Made by a program: the position numbers and the translations under genes | Assembly (NCBI GenBank): GCA_963705545.1 | Contig: CAVPJX010000002.1 | Location: 124,001 to 188,000, forward strand | Length of the DNA: 64,000 bases | DNA from: DATBLY01 sp963705545 | GTDB lineage: Bacteria > Actinomycetota > UBA4738 > HRBIN12 | Direction: 5' to 3' | The notes under the pieces: generated by a model | What the model was told of the DNA's origin: nothing | The model's database searches: none | What the model saw: only the letters and a program-made list of their open reading frames with translations | Shown: one piece after another, positions 1 to 7,895 of the stretch | How the letters are laid out: the number at the start of each line of letters is the position of its first letter | Position numbering within the stretch: the first letter of the stretch is position 1

Positions 1-2
1 CG

Positions 3-518
3 CACTGGCAGGCGCTCGCCCAGTGCGAGGAGTTCCTGGCGTCCCTGCGGATCGAGCCGGTCCCGGTCCACGACACGGCCGGGGCGGCGAGGATGATCGC
101 GGAGACCGGCAACCGCGAGGACGCCGCGATCGCGAGCGTCGAGGCCGGGAGCCTCGCCGGGCTCGCCGTGCTGTCGGAGCGGATCCAGACGGAGAAGGAG
201 AACCTCACGAAGTTCTCGGTGATCGGGACGGCGGATCCCGGCCTCGGACCGGCCGACAAGACCTCGCTCGTGATGGCGGTACTCGACCAGCCGGGCTCGC
301 TCCTGGGCGCGCTGGAGCCGTTCGCGGATCGCGGCATCAACCTGCACAAGATCGAATCGCGCCCGCTCCGTGGCAAGCCGTTCGAGTACCTGATGTACGT
401 CGACATCATGGCCTCGGCCGAAACGGATCCCGTCCGGGACGCGCTCGAGGAAGTGCGCGGGCACACCTCGCTCCTGCGCGTGCTGGGCACGTACGCGTCG
501 GCGAGCGACCCGGGCTAG
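3..518 (+). CDS. pheA: Prephenate dehydratase, C-terminal part (partial)
   Basis: This enzyme converts prephenate to phenylpyruvate in phenylalanine synthesis. The window cuts off the 5' end; the frame is open from base 3 and leaves 171 residues. The first residues read HWQALAQC, matching the HPQALAQC segment late in the dehydratase domain. A C-terminal ACT domain follows (about residues 80-165) with the GALxxF...INLxxIESRP signature that binds phenylalanine for feedback inhibition. The usual NxTRF catalytic segment appears as NLTKF, keeping Thr but with Lys for Arg. The next gene starts 4 bases after the stop. Family assignment is firm. Confidence 0.9.
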   Translation, partial: HWQALAQCEEFLASLRIEPVPVHDTAGAARMIAETGNREDAAIASVEAGSLAGLAVLSERIQTEKENLTKFSVIGTADPGLGPADKTSLVMAVLDQPGSLLGALEPFADRGINLHKIESRPLRGKPFEYLMYVDIMASAETDPVRDALEEVRGHTSLLRVLGTYASASDPG

Positions 519-522
519 GCGC

Positions 523-2082
523 GTGCCCTCGGGCCGGCACGCCGTCCGATCGCGCGTCCCGTTCCCGGTGCTCCTCGGCGTCCTGGCCGTCCTGTTGATC
601 GTGGCCGCCGTCGTCCAGGCGACCCTCGGCGCGGGTGCGGACGGCGGATCGGCCGCCCGAACGCCCTCGGACATCGGATCCGCCACGGCACCCTCGTCGC
701 CGACCGTGAGCGACGCGCCTTCGCAGACGCCGACCGCCTCGCCCACGCCGGGGCCGATCAACACGGCGTTCGCCGGGATCACGACCTTCCGCGGAAACGC
801 GACGCGGAGCTACCACGGCGAGGGTCCGATGCCGCGCGATCCGGTGATCCGGTGGACCTACCCGGCGAGCGGTGGCATGTGCTCGACGTCCGCGGACCAG
901 CACGGCGCTCGCACCTGGTGCGGCACCGGCTGGACCGGCCAGCCGAACGTGGTCGTCGGCGACGACGGTCGCTGGGAGCTGCGCGTCGGAGCCTACGACG
1001 GTGCCTATCACTTCCTGAACGCGCGGCTGGGTCGCGCGACGCGGCCCGCGTTGCAGACCGGCGACCTGGCGAAGGGGTCGGCGACCACGGACCCCGACGG
1101 CTACCCCCTGTACTACGGCGGATCGCGGGACGACCTGTTCCGGATCGTCGCGCTCGACCGCCCGCAGCCCACGGTGCTCTACACGATCGACGCCGACACG
1201 ACCGTGCCGCGTCCGATGTGGAACAACGACTGGGACGGCGCCGCGCTGGTGATCGACGACTACCTGTTGGAGGGTGGCGAGAACGGCTGGCTCTACGTGG
1301 TGCGCCTCAACCGCGGGTACGACACCGACGGGCTGGTCACGGTCGATCCGGCGATCGTCGCCACGATCCCCGGGTTCGACGAACGGCTCCTGTCCGACAT
1401 CGGCGACGACGACGTCTCGATCGAGAACTCCGTCTCGTTCCACGATGGGATCGTCTACTTCGCGAACTCCGGCGGGCTGGTGCAGGGGTGGGACGTGTCC
1501 GAGCTGCTCGCCGGCGGCACGGGGTACCGCCGCGTCTTCCGGTTCTGGACGGGCGACGATACCGACGCGTCGGTCGTGATCGACGACGCGGGGTTCCTGT
1601 ACGTCGCGAGCGAATACCAGCGGTTCAACGAGCGGAGCCGGGAGGTCGGGCAGCTGATGAAGCTCGACCCGTCGCGGCCGAAGGACCCCCTCGTGTGGGG
1701 GATCCCGGCCACCGAGATCGGGTTCGAGGGCGCCGGCGGGAGCTGGTCCACCCCGGCGCTCAACGGGGACCTCGTCTACTTCACGACCGCCGCGGGCCGG
1801 GTGCTCGCCGTCGACCGGGACTCCGGCCGGATCGTGTGGGAGCTCCGGATCGGTGCCCCCGCGATCGCCTCGCCCGTGGTCGTGGACGACGTCCTGATCC
1901 AAGGCGACTGCACCGGGTCGCTCTACGCCTGGGACGTGTCGAGGCCGCGGATCGAGCCGCCACCGCTCTGGAAGATGACCTTCTCGGGATGCGTCGAGTC
2001 CACGCCCGCCGTCTGGCACGGCTGGCTCTTCGTCGGGACCCGCGCCGGGGCCGTGTACGGCGTGAGCGATCGACCGGGCTAG
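523..2082 (+). CDS. Membrane-anchored PQQ-like beta-propeller protein
   Basis: A 519-residue protein starting at GTG four bases after pheA. One hydrophobic segment at about residues 12-35 looks like an uncleaved anchor. A Ser/Thr/Pro-rich linker follows to about residue 78. The remainder resembles a PQQ-type (outer membrane protein assembly BamB-like) beta-propeller, with repeats such as DGRWELRVG, VLAVDRDSGRIVWE and GSLYAWD. It is probably extracytoplasmic. The family often serves as a scaffold or binding protein, and no catalytic residues are evident, so the substrate is unknown. Its TAG stop overlaps the TAG of the converging rhomboid gene within CTAG. Confidence 0.7.
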   Translation: MPSGRHAVRSRVPFPVLLGVLAVLLIVAAVVQATLGAGADGGSAARTPSDIGSATAPSSPTVSDAPSQTPTASPTPGPINTAFAGITTFRGNATRSYHGEGPMPRDPVIRWTYPASGGMCSTSADQHGARTWCGTGWTGQPNVVVGDDGRWELRVGAYDGAYHFLNARLGRATRPALQTGDLAKGSATTDPDGYPLYYGGSRDDLFRIVALDRPQPTVLYTIDADTTVPRPMWNNDWDGAALVIDDYLLEGGENGWLYVVRLNRGYDTDGLVTVDPAIVATIPGFDERLLSDIGDDDVSIENSVSFHDGIVYFANSGGLVQGWDVSELLAGGTGYRRVFRFWTGDDTDASVVIDDAGFLYVASEYQRFNERSREVGQLMKLDPSRPKDPLVWGIPATEIGFEGAGGSWSTPALNGDLVYFTTAAGRVLAVDRDSGRIVWELRIGAPAIASPVVVDDVLIQGDCTGSLYAWDVSRPRIEPPPLWKMTFSGCVESTPAVWHGWLFVGTRAGAVYGVSDRPG

Positions 2083-3026
2083 AGGCCGGGCAGCTGGAAG
2101 CGGTCGCGGAGCTCCGCGGTGTGCCAGGCCACCAGGGCGATCCCGATCGCGACGAGCCCGCCGAACCCGAGGATCAAGATCGCTCTGCGTGTCGACCGGG
2201 AGCCGACACCCTCGGCGGCGAACCCGGCGACGAGCCCGGCGATGAACCCGCCGATATGCGCCCGATAGTCGATCCCCGGGATCGTGAACGCGAGGATCAT
2301 GTTGATCAGCACGAGCGTCACGGCCCCACGCAACCTGGCAGCCGCGAGCGCCAGGTGGCGCCGCCGGTAGTTGTAGGTCACGAAGGCGCCGAACACGCCG
2401 AAGATCGCCCCCGACGCCCCGACGCCGACGGCGTTCGGGCCGAACGCGTAGGAGGCGGCGCTGGCGACGAACCCGGTGACGAAGAAGATCAGGACGAACC
2501 GAAGGCTCCCGAGCTCGTCCTCGACCACGCGTCCGAAGATCCAGAGCGCGTACGCGTTGAAGGCGATGTGCAAGATCCCGGCGTGCAGGAAGATCGCCGT
2601 GATCAGGCGCCAGTTCTGGCCGGCGGCGATCCCGATCAGCCCGCCGTCGGACGCCTGCGCGAGCGCGACCGAGGCGCCGAGGTCGACGAGCGTCTGCGCC
2701 GAAGGCCCCGACATCAGCGAGCCGGGCCCCCCGGCGACGATCTCGACGACGTACATCGTGCCCATCAGCCCGAGCAGGATCGACGTCGCCGAGAGGCCGC
2801 GCTTGATGTTCGCCGCGGCCACCCTCCGCCCGGGCCCCTGGCGGAACTCGCGGCGGGCGTCGTTCACGCACGACGGGCATTGATGGCCGACCGGCGCCGG
2901 GATCATGCAGTTCGTGCAGATCGGACGGCCGCACCGCGTGCAGTGAACGCCGGTCTCGACGTCGGGGTGCCGGTAGCAACGTTCGGTCGTCGGCGGGGGA
3001 GGTGGGAGCGTCTGCGGCTCGTCCAT
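2079..3026 (-). CDS. Rhomboid family intramembrane serine protease with N-terminal zinc finger
   Basis: A 315-residue protein. After a proline-rich start come Cys/His pairs at about residues 17-55 (CxxH, CxxC, CxxC, CPSC), forming a B-box-like zinc-binding module common in actinobacterial rhomboids. The membrane domain carries the catalytic serine in GASGAIFG and the catalytic histidine in RAHIGGFIAG, with about six or seven hydrophobic segments. It should cleave membrane proteins within the bilayer; the substrate is unknown. The ATG at 3026 is chosen because the zinc finger follows directly. The start lies 5 bases after the stop of the upstream lipoprotein gene, so the two are likely co-transcribed. 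Confidence 0.88.
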   Translation of the reverse strand: MDEPQTLPPPPPTTERCYRHPDVETGVHCTRCGRPICTNCMIPAPVGHQCPSCVNDARREFRQGPGRRVAAANIKRGLSATSILLGLMGTMYVVEIVAGGPGSLMSGPSAQTLVDLGASVALAQASDGGLIGIAAGQNWRLITAIFLHAGILHIAFNAYALWIFGRVVEDELGSLRFVLIFFVTGFVASAASYAFGPNAVGVGASGAIFGVFGAFVTYNYRRRHLALAAARLRGAVTLVLINMILAFTIPGIDYRAHIGGFIAGLVAGFAAEGVGSRSTRRAILILGFGGLVAIGIALVAWHTAELRDRFQLPGL

Positions 3027-3031
3027 GAGCG

Positions 3032-4021
3032 TCAGGCCGTCATGTCGGGGAGCGCCTGCAGCTCGGCGGCGACCTCGTCCGGGTCGAACAGCGGGCTCCA
3101 ACGGTCGAGCACCGTTCCGTCCGCGCCGATCAGGAAGAGCCACGGCTCGGTCAGGTCCTTCGTCTGGTCGGGCCAGAGCCAGTCCGCGGCGGCCCGGTTG
3201 ATCACGCTGTTCTGATAGTCGCGCCAGATCTCGACGTGGATGTAGACCGCCTTGTCGGGGTACGCCTCGGCGAGCTCGGCCAGCCCGTCGACCGAGGGGC
3301 CGCAGAACTGACTCGTGCAGTACAGCGGCGTCGCGAACAGCACGAGCGCGGCCCGGCGCTGCGCGATCGCTCGGGCGATCGTCCATCGGTGGAGCTCCGG
3401 GTCGGGAACGGGCGCTCCGTCCTGGGCACGGGAGTCGATCGCCTGCGGCGGCGCGTCCGTGGAGTCCATCGTCAGGTTCTTCGTGCGCAGGGCCTCATCG
3501 CCCGGTACCGGCAACGTCGGCTCAGCGGCGACCGTGAACGCGGTCTGGAGCTGCTGCGGACCCGAGCCCGGGATCTCGGCCGTCACCTCGACGGTCCACA
3601 CGCCCGCCCGGTCGAAGGTGACGTCGTCGGCCTCGTAGACGCCGCGGACGTCGGCCGGATCCGAGAGGGCCGGGTTGCCCGAGCCGACGGGGGTGCCGGG
3701 AGCCGGCACGTACGACGCCGTCGAGACCGGTCCGGCGACCGGCTGACCCGAGCCGTCCTCCCCGAGGTAGGAGAACGCGAACTGAACCTGGCCGAAGGTG
3801 AGGAGCTGCGTGCCGTCCTGGGTGGTCGCGAACACCCCCGCCTGGACACGTTGCGGGGCGCCGGCGAACAGGTCGGTCGTCGCGACCTCGGCCGCCAAGG
3901 TCGACGAGGTGCTCGCGGTGGGGACCGGCGCGGACCCCGGATCGTCCCCCCCGCTGCAAGCGGCGAGGAGCGAGAGGCCGACGACGAACACGAGGCCGGT
4001 ACGGTGGGATCGGAAGGGCAT
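3032..4021 (-). CDS. Thioredoxin-fold lipoprotein
   Basis: A 329-residue secreted lipoprotein. The signal sequence ends in LLAAC with the lipid-modified cysteine at residue 22, followed by a Gly/Ser/Thr-rich linker. An Ig-like or DUF-type beta region lies at about residues 50-170. The C-terminal 130 residues look like a thioredoxin fold: the strand AALVLFATPLYC, a CTSQFC pair, a helix and a second strand. The cysteines are CX4C rather than CXXC, so classical disulfide exchange is uncertain; a SCO1/PrrC-like metal or redox role is an alternative. The ATG at 4021 is favoured over an upstream start because it directly precedes the lipoprotein signal. Confidence 0.72.
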   Translation of the reverse strand: MPFRSHRTGLVFVVGLSLLAACSGGDDPGSAPVPTASTSSTLAAEVATTDLFAGAPQRVQAGVFATTQDGTQLLTFGQVQFAFSYLGEDGSGQPVAGPVSTASYVPAPGTPVGSGNPALSDPADVRGVYEADDVTFDRAGVWTVEVTAEIPGSGPQQLQTAFTVAAEPTLPVPGDEALRTKNLTMDSTDAPPQAIDSRAQDGAPVPDPELHRWTIARAIAQRRAALVLFATPLYCTSQFCGPSVDGLAELAEAYPDKAVYIHVEIWRDYQNSVINRAAADWLWPDQTKDLTEPWLFLIGADGTVLDRWSPLFDPDEVAAELQALPDMTA

Positions 4022-4083
4022 CCCGCTCAGTCTCTCGCGTGGCGCGGTGGAACGTCCCGCCGTCCAGGCGGGCCTCGCCGAGG

Positions 4084-4614
4084 TCACGGGCCGCGGAGGG
4101 CGCCCTCGTGTCGGAGCAGGAAGCGCTTGCGATCCTCGTGCCGTCCGTACCCGCCGATGTGGCCGTCGGCGTGGACCACGCGGTGACAGGGGATCCAGAG
4201 CTCGATCGGGCAGCGGGCGAGCGCCCCGCCGGCGGCTCGGCCGCCACGCGGGCTCCCCGCAGCGGCCGCCACGTCGCCGTAGGTGACCAGCTGGCCGTAC
4301 GGGATGGTCCGCGTGATCTCCAGGACCCTGGACGCGAAGCCGGCGCCGACGAGCCGCAGATCGACCGGGGAGCGGAGCGCGTTCCGTCGCCCGGCGAAGT
4401 AGCCGTCGACCTCCCTCCGGATCCGATCGACGGCCCGGCCGCGGCCCGGACCGACGGTCGCGCGGAGGGTCCGCTCGAGCGCGTCCAGATCCCGTTCGGC
4501 CGCGCCGCCGCCGTCGTCGAACGCGGTGGCGACGATCCCGGAGCCGGAGGACACGATCGTGAGGGTGCCGAGCGGCGTCTCGACGGACGTCGCCGCCAGG
4601 CCGGAGCCGACCAT
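4084..4614 (-). CDS. ogt: Methylated-DNA--[protein]-cysteine S-methyltransferase
   Basis: A 176-residue suicide DNA-repair protein that moves O6-alkyl groups from guanine to its own cysteine. The active-site motif IPCHRVV is clear, followed by GGYGRHEDRKRFLLRHE. The helix-turn-helix segment (IPYGQLVTYGDVAAAAG) precedes it, and the N-terminal RNase-H-like region (TPLGTLTIVSSGSGIVATAF) is complete. The ATG overlaps the stop of the SCO1664-family gene as TGATG, indicating translational coupling with the trio upstream. Length and motifs match the Ogt/MGMT family. Confidence 0.93.
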   Translation of the reverse strand: MVGSGLAATSVETPLGTLTIVSSGSGIVATAFDDGGGAAERDLDALERTLRATVGPGRGRAVDRIRREVDGYFAGRRNALRSPVDLRLVGAGFASRVLEITRTIPYGQLVTYGDVAAAAGSPRGGRAAGGALARCPIELWIPCHRVVHADGHIGGYGRHEDRKRFLLRHEGALRGP

Positions 4615-5357
4615 CAGATCGGCGGCCACGGGTACGGCCGCCCGGGCCCCGGCGTGGGGAACGTGGCGGCCGCGATCGCGTCGTCGATCCGGGCGTCGAG
4701 CGCGAGCAGCTCGGGGGCGGACAAGAGCTCGCGCAGCCTCCCGCCGAGGTTCCCCTCGAGCGACGAGCGTAGCCGCCCGAGGTCGCTCCGCAGCTCGTCG
4801 GGGATCGGCTCGCCCTCGAACTCCCAGATCACCGTTCGGAGCTTCGGCTCCACCGCGAAGCAGACCCCGTGATCGACGACCCAGATCCGTCCGTCCTCCC
4901 CGAGGAGGCAGTGGCCGCCCTTGCGGTCCGCGTTGTTCGCGACGTGGTCGAAGAGCGCGATCCGGCGGAACGCGTCCGGGTGGCGCTCGGCCAGCGTGAA
5001 GTAGTGCTCGTTCGGGTCGAACGCGACGAACAGCTGGACCGAGCCCGGTCCTCGAGGCCCGTCGCGCAGGATCGTGGGCGGAACGTCGGGCCAGCCGAGC
5101 TCCGCGGCGACGAGGTAGGCGGCGACCTCGCGGCGGCACAGGGTTCCCTCGGCGAAGTCCCACAGCGGCGTCTCCCCGTCGCGCGGCTTGTAGACGGCGA
5201 GCATGGGTGGCTCTTCGGACGAGGCGACCCGGACCAGGAAGGTCTCGTTCGACGAGTTCGGCAGGTACCCGAGGAGCTCGAGCTCACCGGAGACGAGCGC
5301 GGGCGGGACCGGCGGTCCGTTCAGTCCCGCCGTGAGTGACCGTTCATCGCGGGGCAT
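4614..5357 (-). CDS. SCO1664 family protein (kinase-like fold, unknown function)
   Basis: A 247-residue member of the SCO1664 family, which is conserved in actinobacteria and distantly resembles PI3/4-kinase-like proteins. Visible kinase-like features are MLAVYKPRDGE (possible ATP-binding Lys), FDHVANNADRKGGH (a catalytic-loop-like Asn/Asp segment) and WVVDHGVCF (a possible metal-binding DxG-like segment). Substrate and pathway are not known. It overlaps the end of DUF3090 by 37 bases and ends inside the ogt start. The family usually occurs beside DUF3090 and an MSMEG_4193-type phosphatase, exactly as here. Confidence 0.82.
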   Translation of the reverse strand: MPRDERSLTAGLNGPPVPPALVSGELELLGYLPNSSNETFLVRVASSEEPPMLAVYKPRDGETPLWDFAEGTLCRREVAAYLVAAELGWPDVPPTILRDGPRGPGSVQLFVAFDPNEHYFTLAERHPDAFRRIALFDHVANNADRKGGHCLLGEDGRIWVVDHGVCFAVEPKLRTVIWEFEGEPIPDELRSDLGRLRSSLEGNLGGRLRELLSAPELLALDARIDDAIAAATFPTPGPGRPYPWPPI

Positions 5358-5842
5358 GCGTGGCCCTCCGGGTCGAGCGGGTTCCCGCAGAACTGGCACG
5401 TCGGCCGGCCGCGCTCGGCGACCGAGGCTCCATGACGCGAGAGCGCGAACATCTGCTCCTTCGTGGCCCAGAGCCGCAGTTGGTCGGGCTCGGCTCGGAG
5501 CAGCACGTCGGGATCGTCCTCCTCGAGCTCCGGCTGGTATTCGTCGACCTCCAGGAGGAAGAGGTCGCGCTCCTCGTCGAACCCGATCGAGAGCCGGCCC
5601 GCGCGCCACCGTGGGTCGAGCGGCTCCTCCAGGTCCATCTCGGATTCGTCGGGCCCGGTCCCGGTTTCCAGGTCCAGGCGCTCCAGGAGGTCGAGGACCG
5701 ACGCCGCGAGGAGCTGCACCTGTTCCTTCTCCACGATCACGGTGACCAGATCGGTCCCGCTGCGAACCTGCAGGTAGAAGGTCCGCTCGCCGGGCGGGCC
5801 GACCGCGTCGGCGGTGATCCGATCGACGGGTCCGAGCTCCAT
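5321..5842 (-). CDS. DUF3090 family protein
   Basis: A 173-residue protein of the actinobacterial DUF3090 family. It is rich in acidic residues in the middle. A C-terminal zinc-ribbon-like tail carries two cysteine pairs: CQFC in the RPTCQFCGNPLDPEG stretch, and HAC plus the final residues. Function is unknown. It starts at the ATG at 5842, five bases after the phosphatase stop, and its 3' end overlaps the SCO1664-family gene, so the three are almost certainly co-translated. A metal-binding or adaptor role is only a guess from the tail. Confidence 0.82.
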   Translation of the reverse strand: MELGPVDRITADAVGPPGERTFYLQVRSGTDLVTVIVEKEQVQLLAASVLDLLERLDLETGTGPDESEMDLEEPLDPRWRAGRLSIGFDEERDLFLLEVDEYQPELEEDDPDVLLRAEPDQLRLWATKEQMFALSRHGASVAERGRPTCQFCGNPLDPEGHACPAMNGHSRRD

Positions 5843-5847
5843 GCGGG

Positions 5848-6486
5848 CTATCCTCGCAGGTTCCGTTTCCCTCGCGGGGCGGCGAACCGCTGCAGGCCGC
5901 CTGTGTCGTTCACCAACAGCACGTGCGGCTGCGCCCCATCGATGTGGACGACCGAAACGGCCGCGGTGTCGACGATCGTGCGCTGGAACGCGTCGAGATG
6001 CGCGCCGGCGTAGTGCGAGACGAGCATGCGCACGATGTCGCCGTGCGTGGCGACGGCGACGTTGGCGCGTGGATGGCGCATCGCGATGCGTGTCAACCCG
6101 TCGATCGCCCGCGCCTGCGCTTCCGGGAACGACTCGCCGTCCGGGAAGCGGAACGCGGACGGCGTTGCCTGCAGGACGCGCCACGCCTTCGTCCGGCGGA
6201 CCTGCGCGAGGGAACGGCCGGTCCACGACCCGGCGTCCATCTCGATCAGCGCCGCGCGTCGCTCGACGGCGAGCCGCCGCGCCGTGGCGAGCGGTTCGAT
6301 CGTCTCCACGCATCGCTCCAGCGGGCTCGAGTAGGTGGCGCCGAGTCGGACCCCTTGGAACCGCTCGATCAGCGCGTCGGCTTGCGCCCGTCCGCGATCG
6401 TCGAGACCGATCCCGGCGGTCCGACCGTAGAGGATCTTGCCGGTCTGCGCGGTCAGACCATGCCGGATCAGGAAGAGCGTCGTCAC
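5848..6486 (-). CDS. Histidine phosphatase, MSMEG_4193 family
   Basis: A 212-residue histidine-phosphatase-superfamily protein. The catalytic RHG appears right at the N-terminus (LFLIRHGLTAQTGKILYGR). The other active-site residues are visible as SPLERCVETI, EMDAGSWTG and VATHGDIVR (second catalytic His). The annotation phosphoglycerate mutase-like is traditional; the true substrate is unknown. The start is GTG. The gene heads the conserved trio with DUF3090 and the SCO1664 family and lies 24 bases behind the PhoR-like kinase, so it may share a transcript with it. Confidence 0.87.
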   Translation of the reverse strand: MTTLFLIRHGLTAQTGKILYGRTAGIGLDDRGRAQADALIERFQGVRLGATYSSPLERCVETIEPLATARRLAVERRAALIEMDAGSWTGRSLAQVRRTKAWRVLQATPSAFRFPDGESFPEAQARAIDGLTRIAMRHPRANVAVATHGDIVRMLVSHYAGAHLDAFQRTIVDTAAVSVVHIDGAQPHVLLVNDTGGLQRFAAPRGKRNLRG

Positions 6487-6510
6487 GGGCGGAGGATACG
6501 CGGCTCGGGT

Positions 6511-7668
6511 TCAGTCGGCGGGTGCCATGGGCAGCCGCACCACGAAGGTTGACCCGCGCCCGAGCTCGCTTCGAACGTCGACCGTGCCGCCGTGGTTCTC
6601 CGCGACGTGCTTGACGATCGCGAGTCCGAGCCCCGTGCCCCCGGTCTCGCGGGAACGCGCGCGGTCGACGCGGTAGAAGCGCTCGAAGATCCGCGGGAGC
6701 TCCCGCGACGGGATCCCCAGCCCCGAATCCTCGACCTCGAGGATCACCGACCGGTCCTCGGTCGCCACCGTGATCCGGACCCGTCCGTCCGGCGGCGTGT
6801 AGCGGATCGCGTTGTCGACGAGGTTCCGGATCAGCAAGGAGAGGTCGCGCGCGGATCCGACGACCGGCGGCGCCGGCGGAGCATCGATCTCGAGCGAGAG
6901 CTTCGCATCCTGCGCCGTCGCCTCGAACCGCTGGCCCTCCTCGCGCACGAGCGCGTCGAGTCTGACGCGGTCATCCAGGATGCCTCCGGATTCCAGGCGG
7001 GAGAGGTCCAGCAGGTCGGCCACGATCCGCGAGAGGCGAACGGCATCCCGTTCGAGCTGGGCCGCGAACCGCGGAACGGCGTCCGGGTCCTCCTCCGCGG
7101 CATGGGCGAGCGTCTCGGCCGCGGCCTGGATCGACGCCGCGGGCGTCTTCAGCTCGTGGGACGCGTTCGCGACGAAGTCCCTGCGGATCGCCTCGACCCG
7201 CCGGCTCTCGGTGATGTCGGTGACCACCATGAGGGTGGAGCCGTCCTCGCCGGCTGGGGTCGCCGTGACGCGGAGCCACCGAGGCGGCGTCCCACGCTCG
7301 ATCTCGGTGGAGGTGACGGCCCTGGATGTGGTCGCCCGCTCCGCCGCCTGCCGGATCGCCGGCGGATAGACGTGGCCGAGCGAATCAGGACGACCGCCCA
7401 GGTGTTCGACGAGCGCCCCGTTCGCGAAGACGGTGCGTCCCTCGCCGTCGACCAGCAGGACGCCCTCCCGCATGGATCCGAGCGTCAGCTCCTGCACTCG
7501 GCGTGCCTCCGTCGCCTCCTCGCGGCCCTCCTCCAGCGATGCACGCGCGGCACGGATCGAGCGGTCCGCCTGCGCCAGCTCGCCACGTCGCGACCGGCGC
7601 CCGAACAGGAACCCGACGACCGCGATCACCGTCGCCCCCACGATCCCGACAAGCACGTCCGCGTCCAC
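6511..7668 (-). CDS. phoR: PhoR/SenX3-like sensor histidine kinase
   Basis: A 385-residue membrane histidine kinase starting at GTG. One N-terminal transmembrane segment lies at residues 3-23, followed by a coiled-coil (about 30-62) and a PAS domain (about 65-155). The HisKA domain has the phosphorylated histidine in FVANASHELKTP. The HATPase_c domain shows the N box NLVDNAIRYTPP, the G1 box VEDSGLGIP and the G2 box GTGLGLAIVKH. The single-TM, PAS-containing architecture and position divergent from pstS match PhoR/SenX3, which sense phosphate through the Pst-PhoU complex. The cognate regulator lies at the far end of the pst operon. Confidence 0.88.
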   Translation of the reverse strand: MDADVLVGIVGATVIAVVGFLFGRRSRRGELAQADRSIRAARASLEEGREEATEARRVQELTLGSMREGVLLVDGEGRTVFANGALVEHLGGRPDSLGHVYPPAIRQAAERATTSRAVTSTEIERGTPPRWLRVTATPAGEDGSTLMVVTDITESRRVEAIRRDFVANASHELKTPAASIQAAAETLAHAAEEDPDAVPRFAAQLERDAVRLSRIVADLLDLSRLESGGILDDRVRLDALVREEGQRFEATAQDAKLSLEIDAPPAPPVVGSARDLSLLIRNLVDNAIRYTPPDGRVRITVATEDRSVILEVEDSGLGIPSRELPRIFERFYRVDRARSRETGGTGLGLAIVKHVAENHGGTVDVRSELGRGSTFVVRLPMAPAD

Positions 7669-7804
7669 GCGGCGAGTGTACGGGCGGGGGTCGGACGGCC
7701 GACCACGGTGTTCCCCGTCCGTTCGCCTGAGCTTCCCTGGGTGGCTACCCGCAGGGCCGTAGGCCGATGACCTGCGCAGACGGCGTCGAGATCGCCGCTA
7801 GCAC

Positions 7805-7859
7805 GTTCACCGCCCGTTCATCTTCGGGTCGATGGCCGTCCACCCGTCCTCCATAGCAT
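7805..7859 (+). promoter_or_regulatory. Tandem PHO-box-like repeats and promoter of the pst operon
   Basis: Two head-to-tail 11-mers, GTTCACCGCCC (7805-7815) and GTTCATCTTCG (7816-7826), match the direct-repeat units bound by PhoP/PhoB in actinobacteria. In register, a degenerate unit follows at 7827-7837 and GTCCACCCGTC at 7838-7848. A TAGCAT hexamer at 7854-7859 is a plausible -10. The pstS ribosome site (GGGGAGGG) and ATG follow at 7896. The repeat register and location are seen directly; binding by the phoB product of this operon is inferred. Confidence 0.65.
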
Positions 7860-7895
7860 CGCCCCCGGCCAGTCTCCAAGGGGAGGGTTATCGGG

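Noticed and set aside
406..2979. 857-residue open frame on the minus strand
   Set aside because: It is arginine-rich, lacks domain structure, and lies opposite the propeller and in another frame of the rhomboid gene; it is a GC-rich shadow frame.
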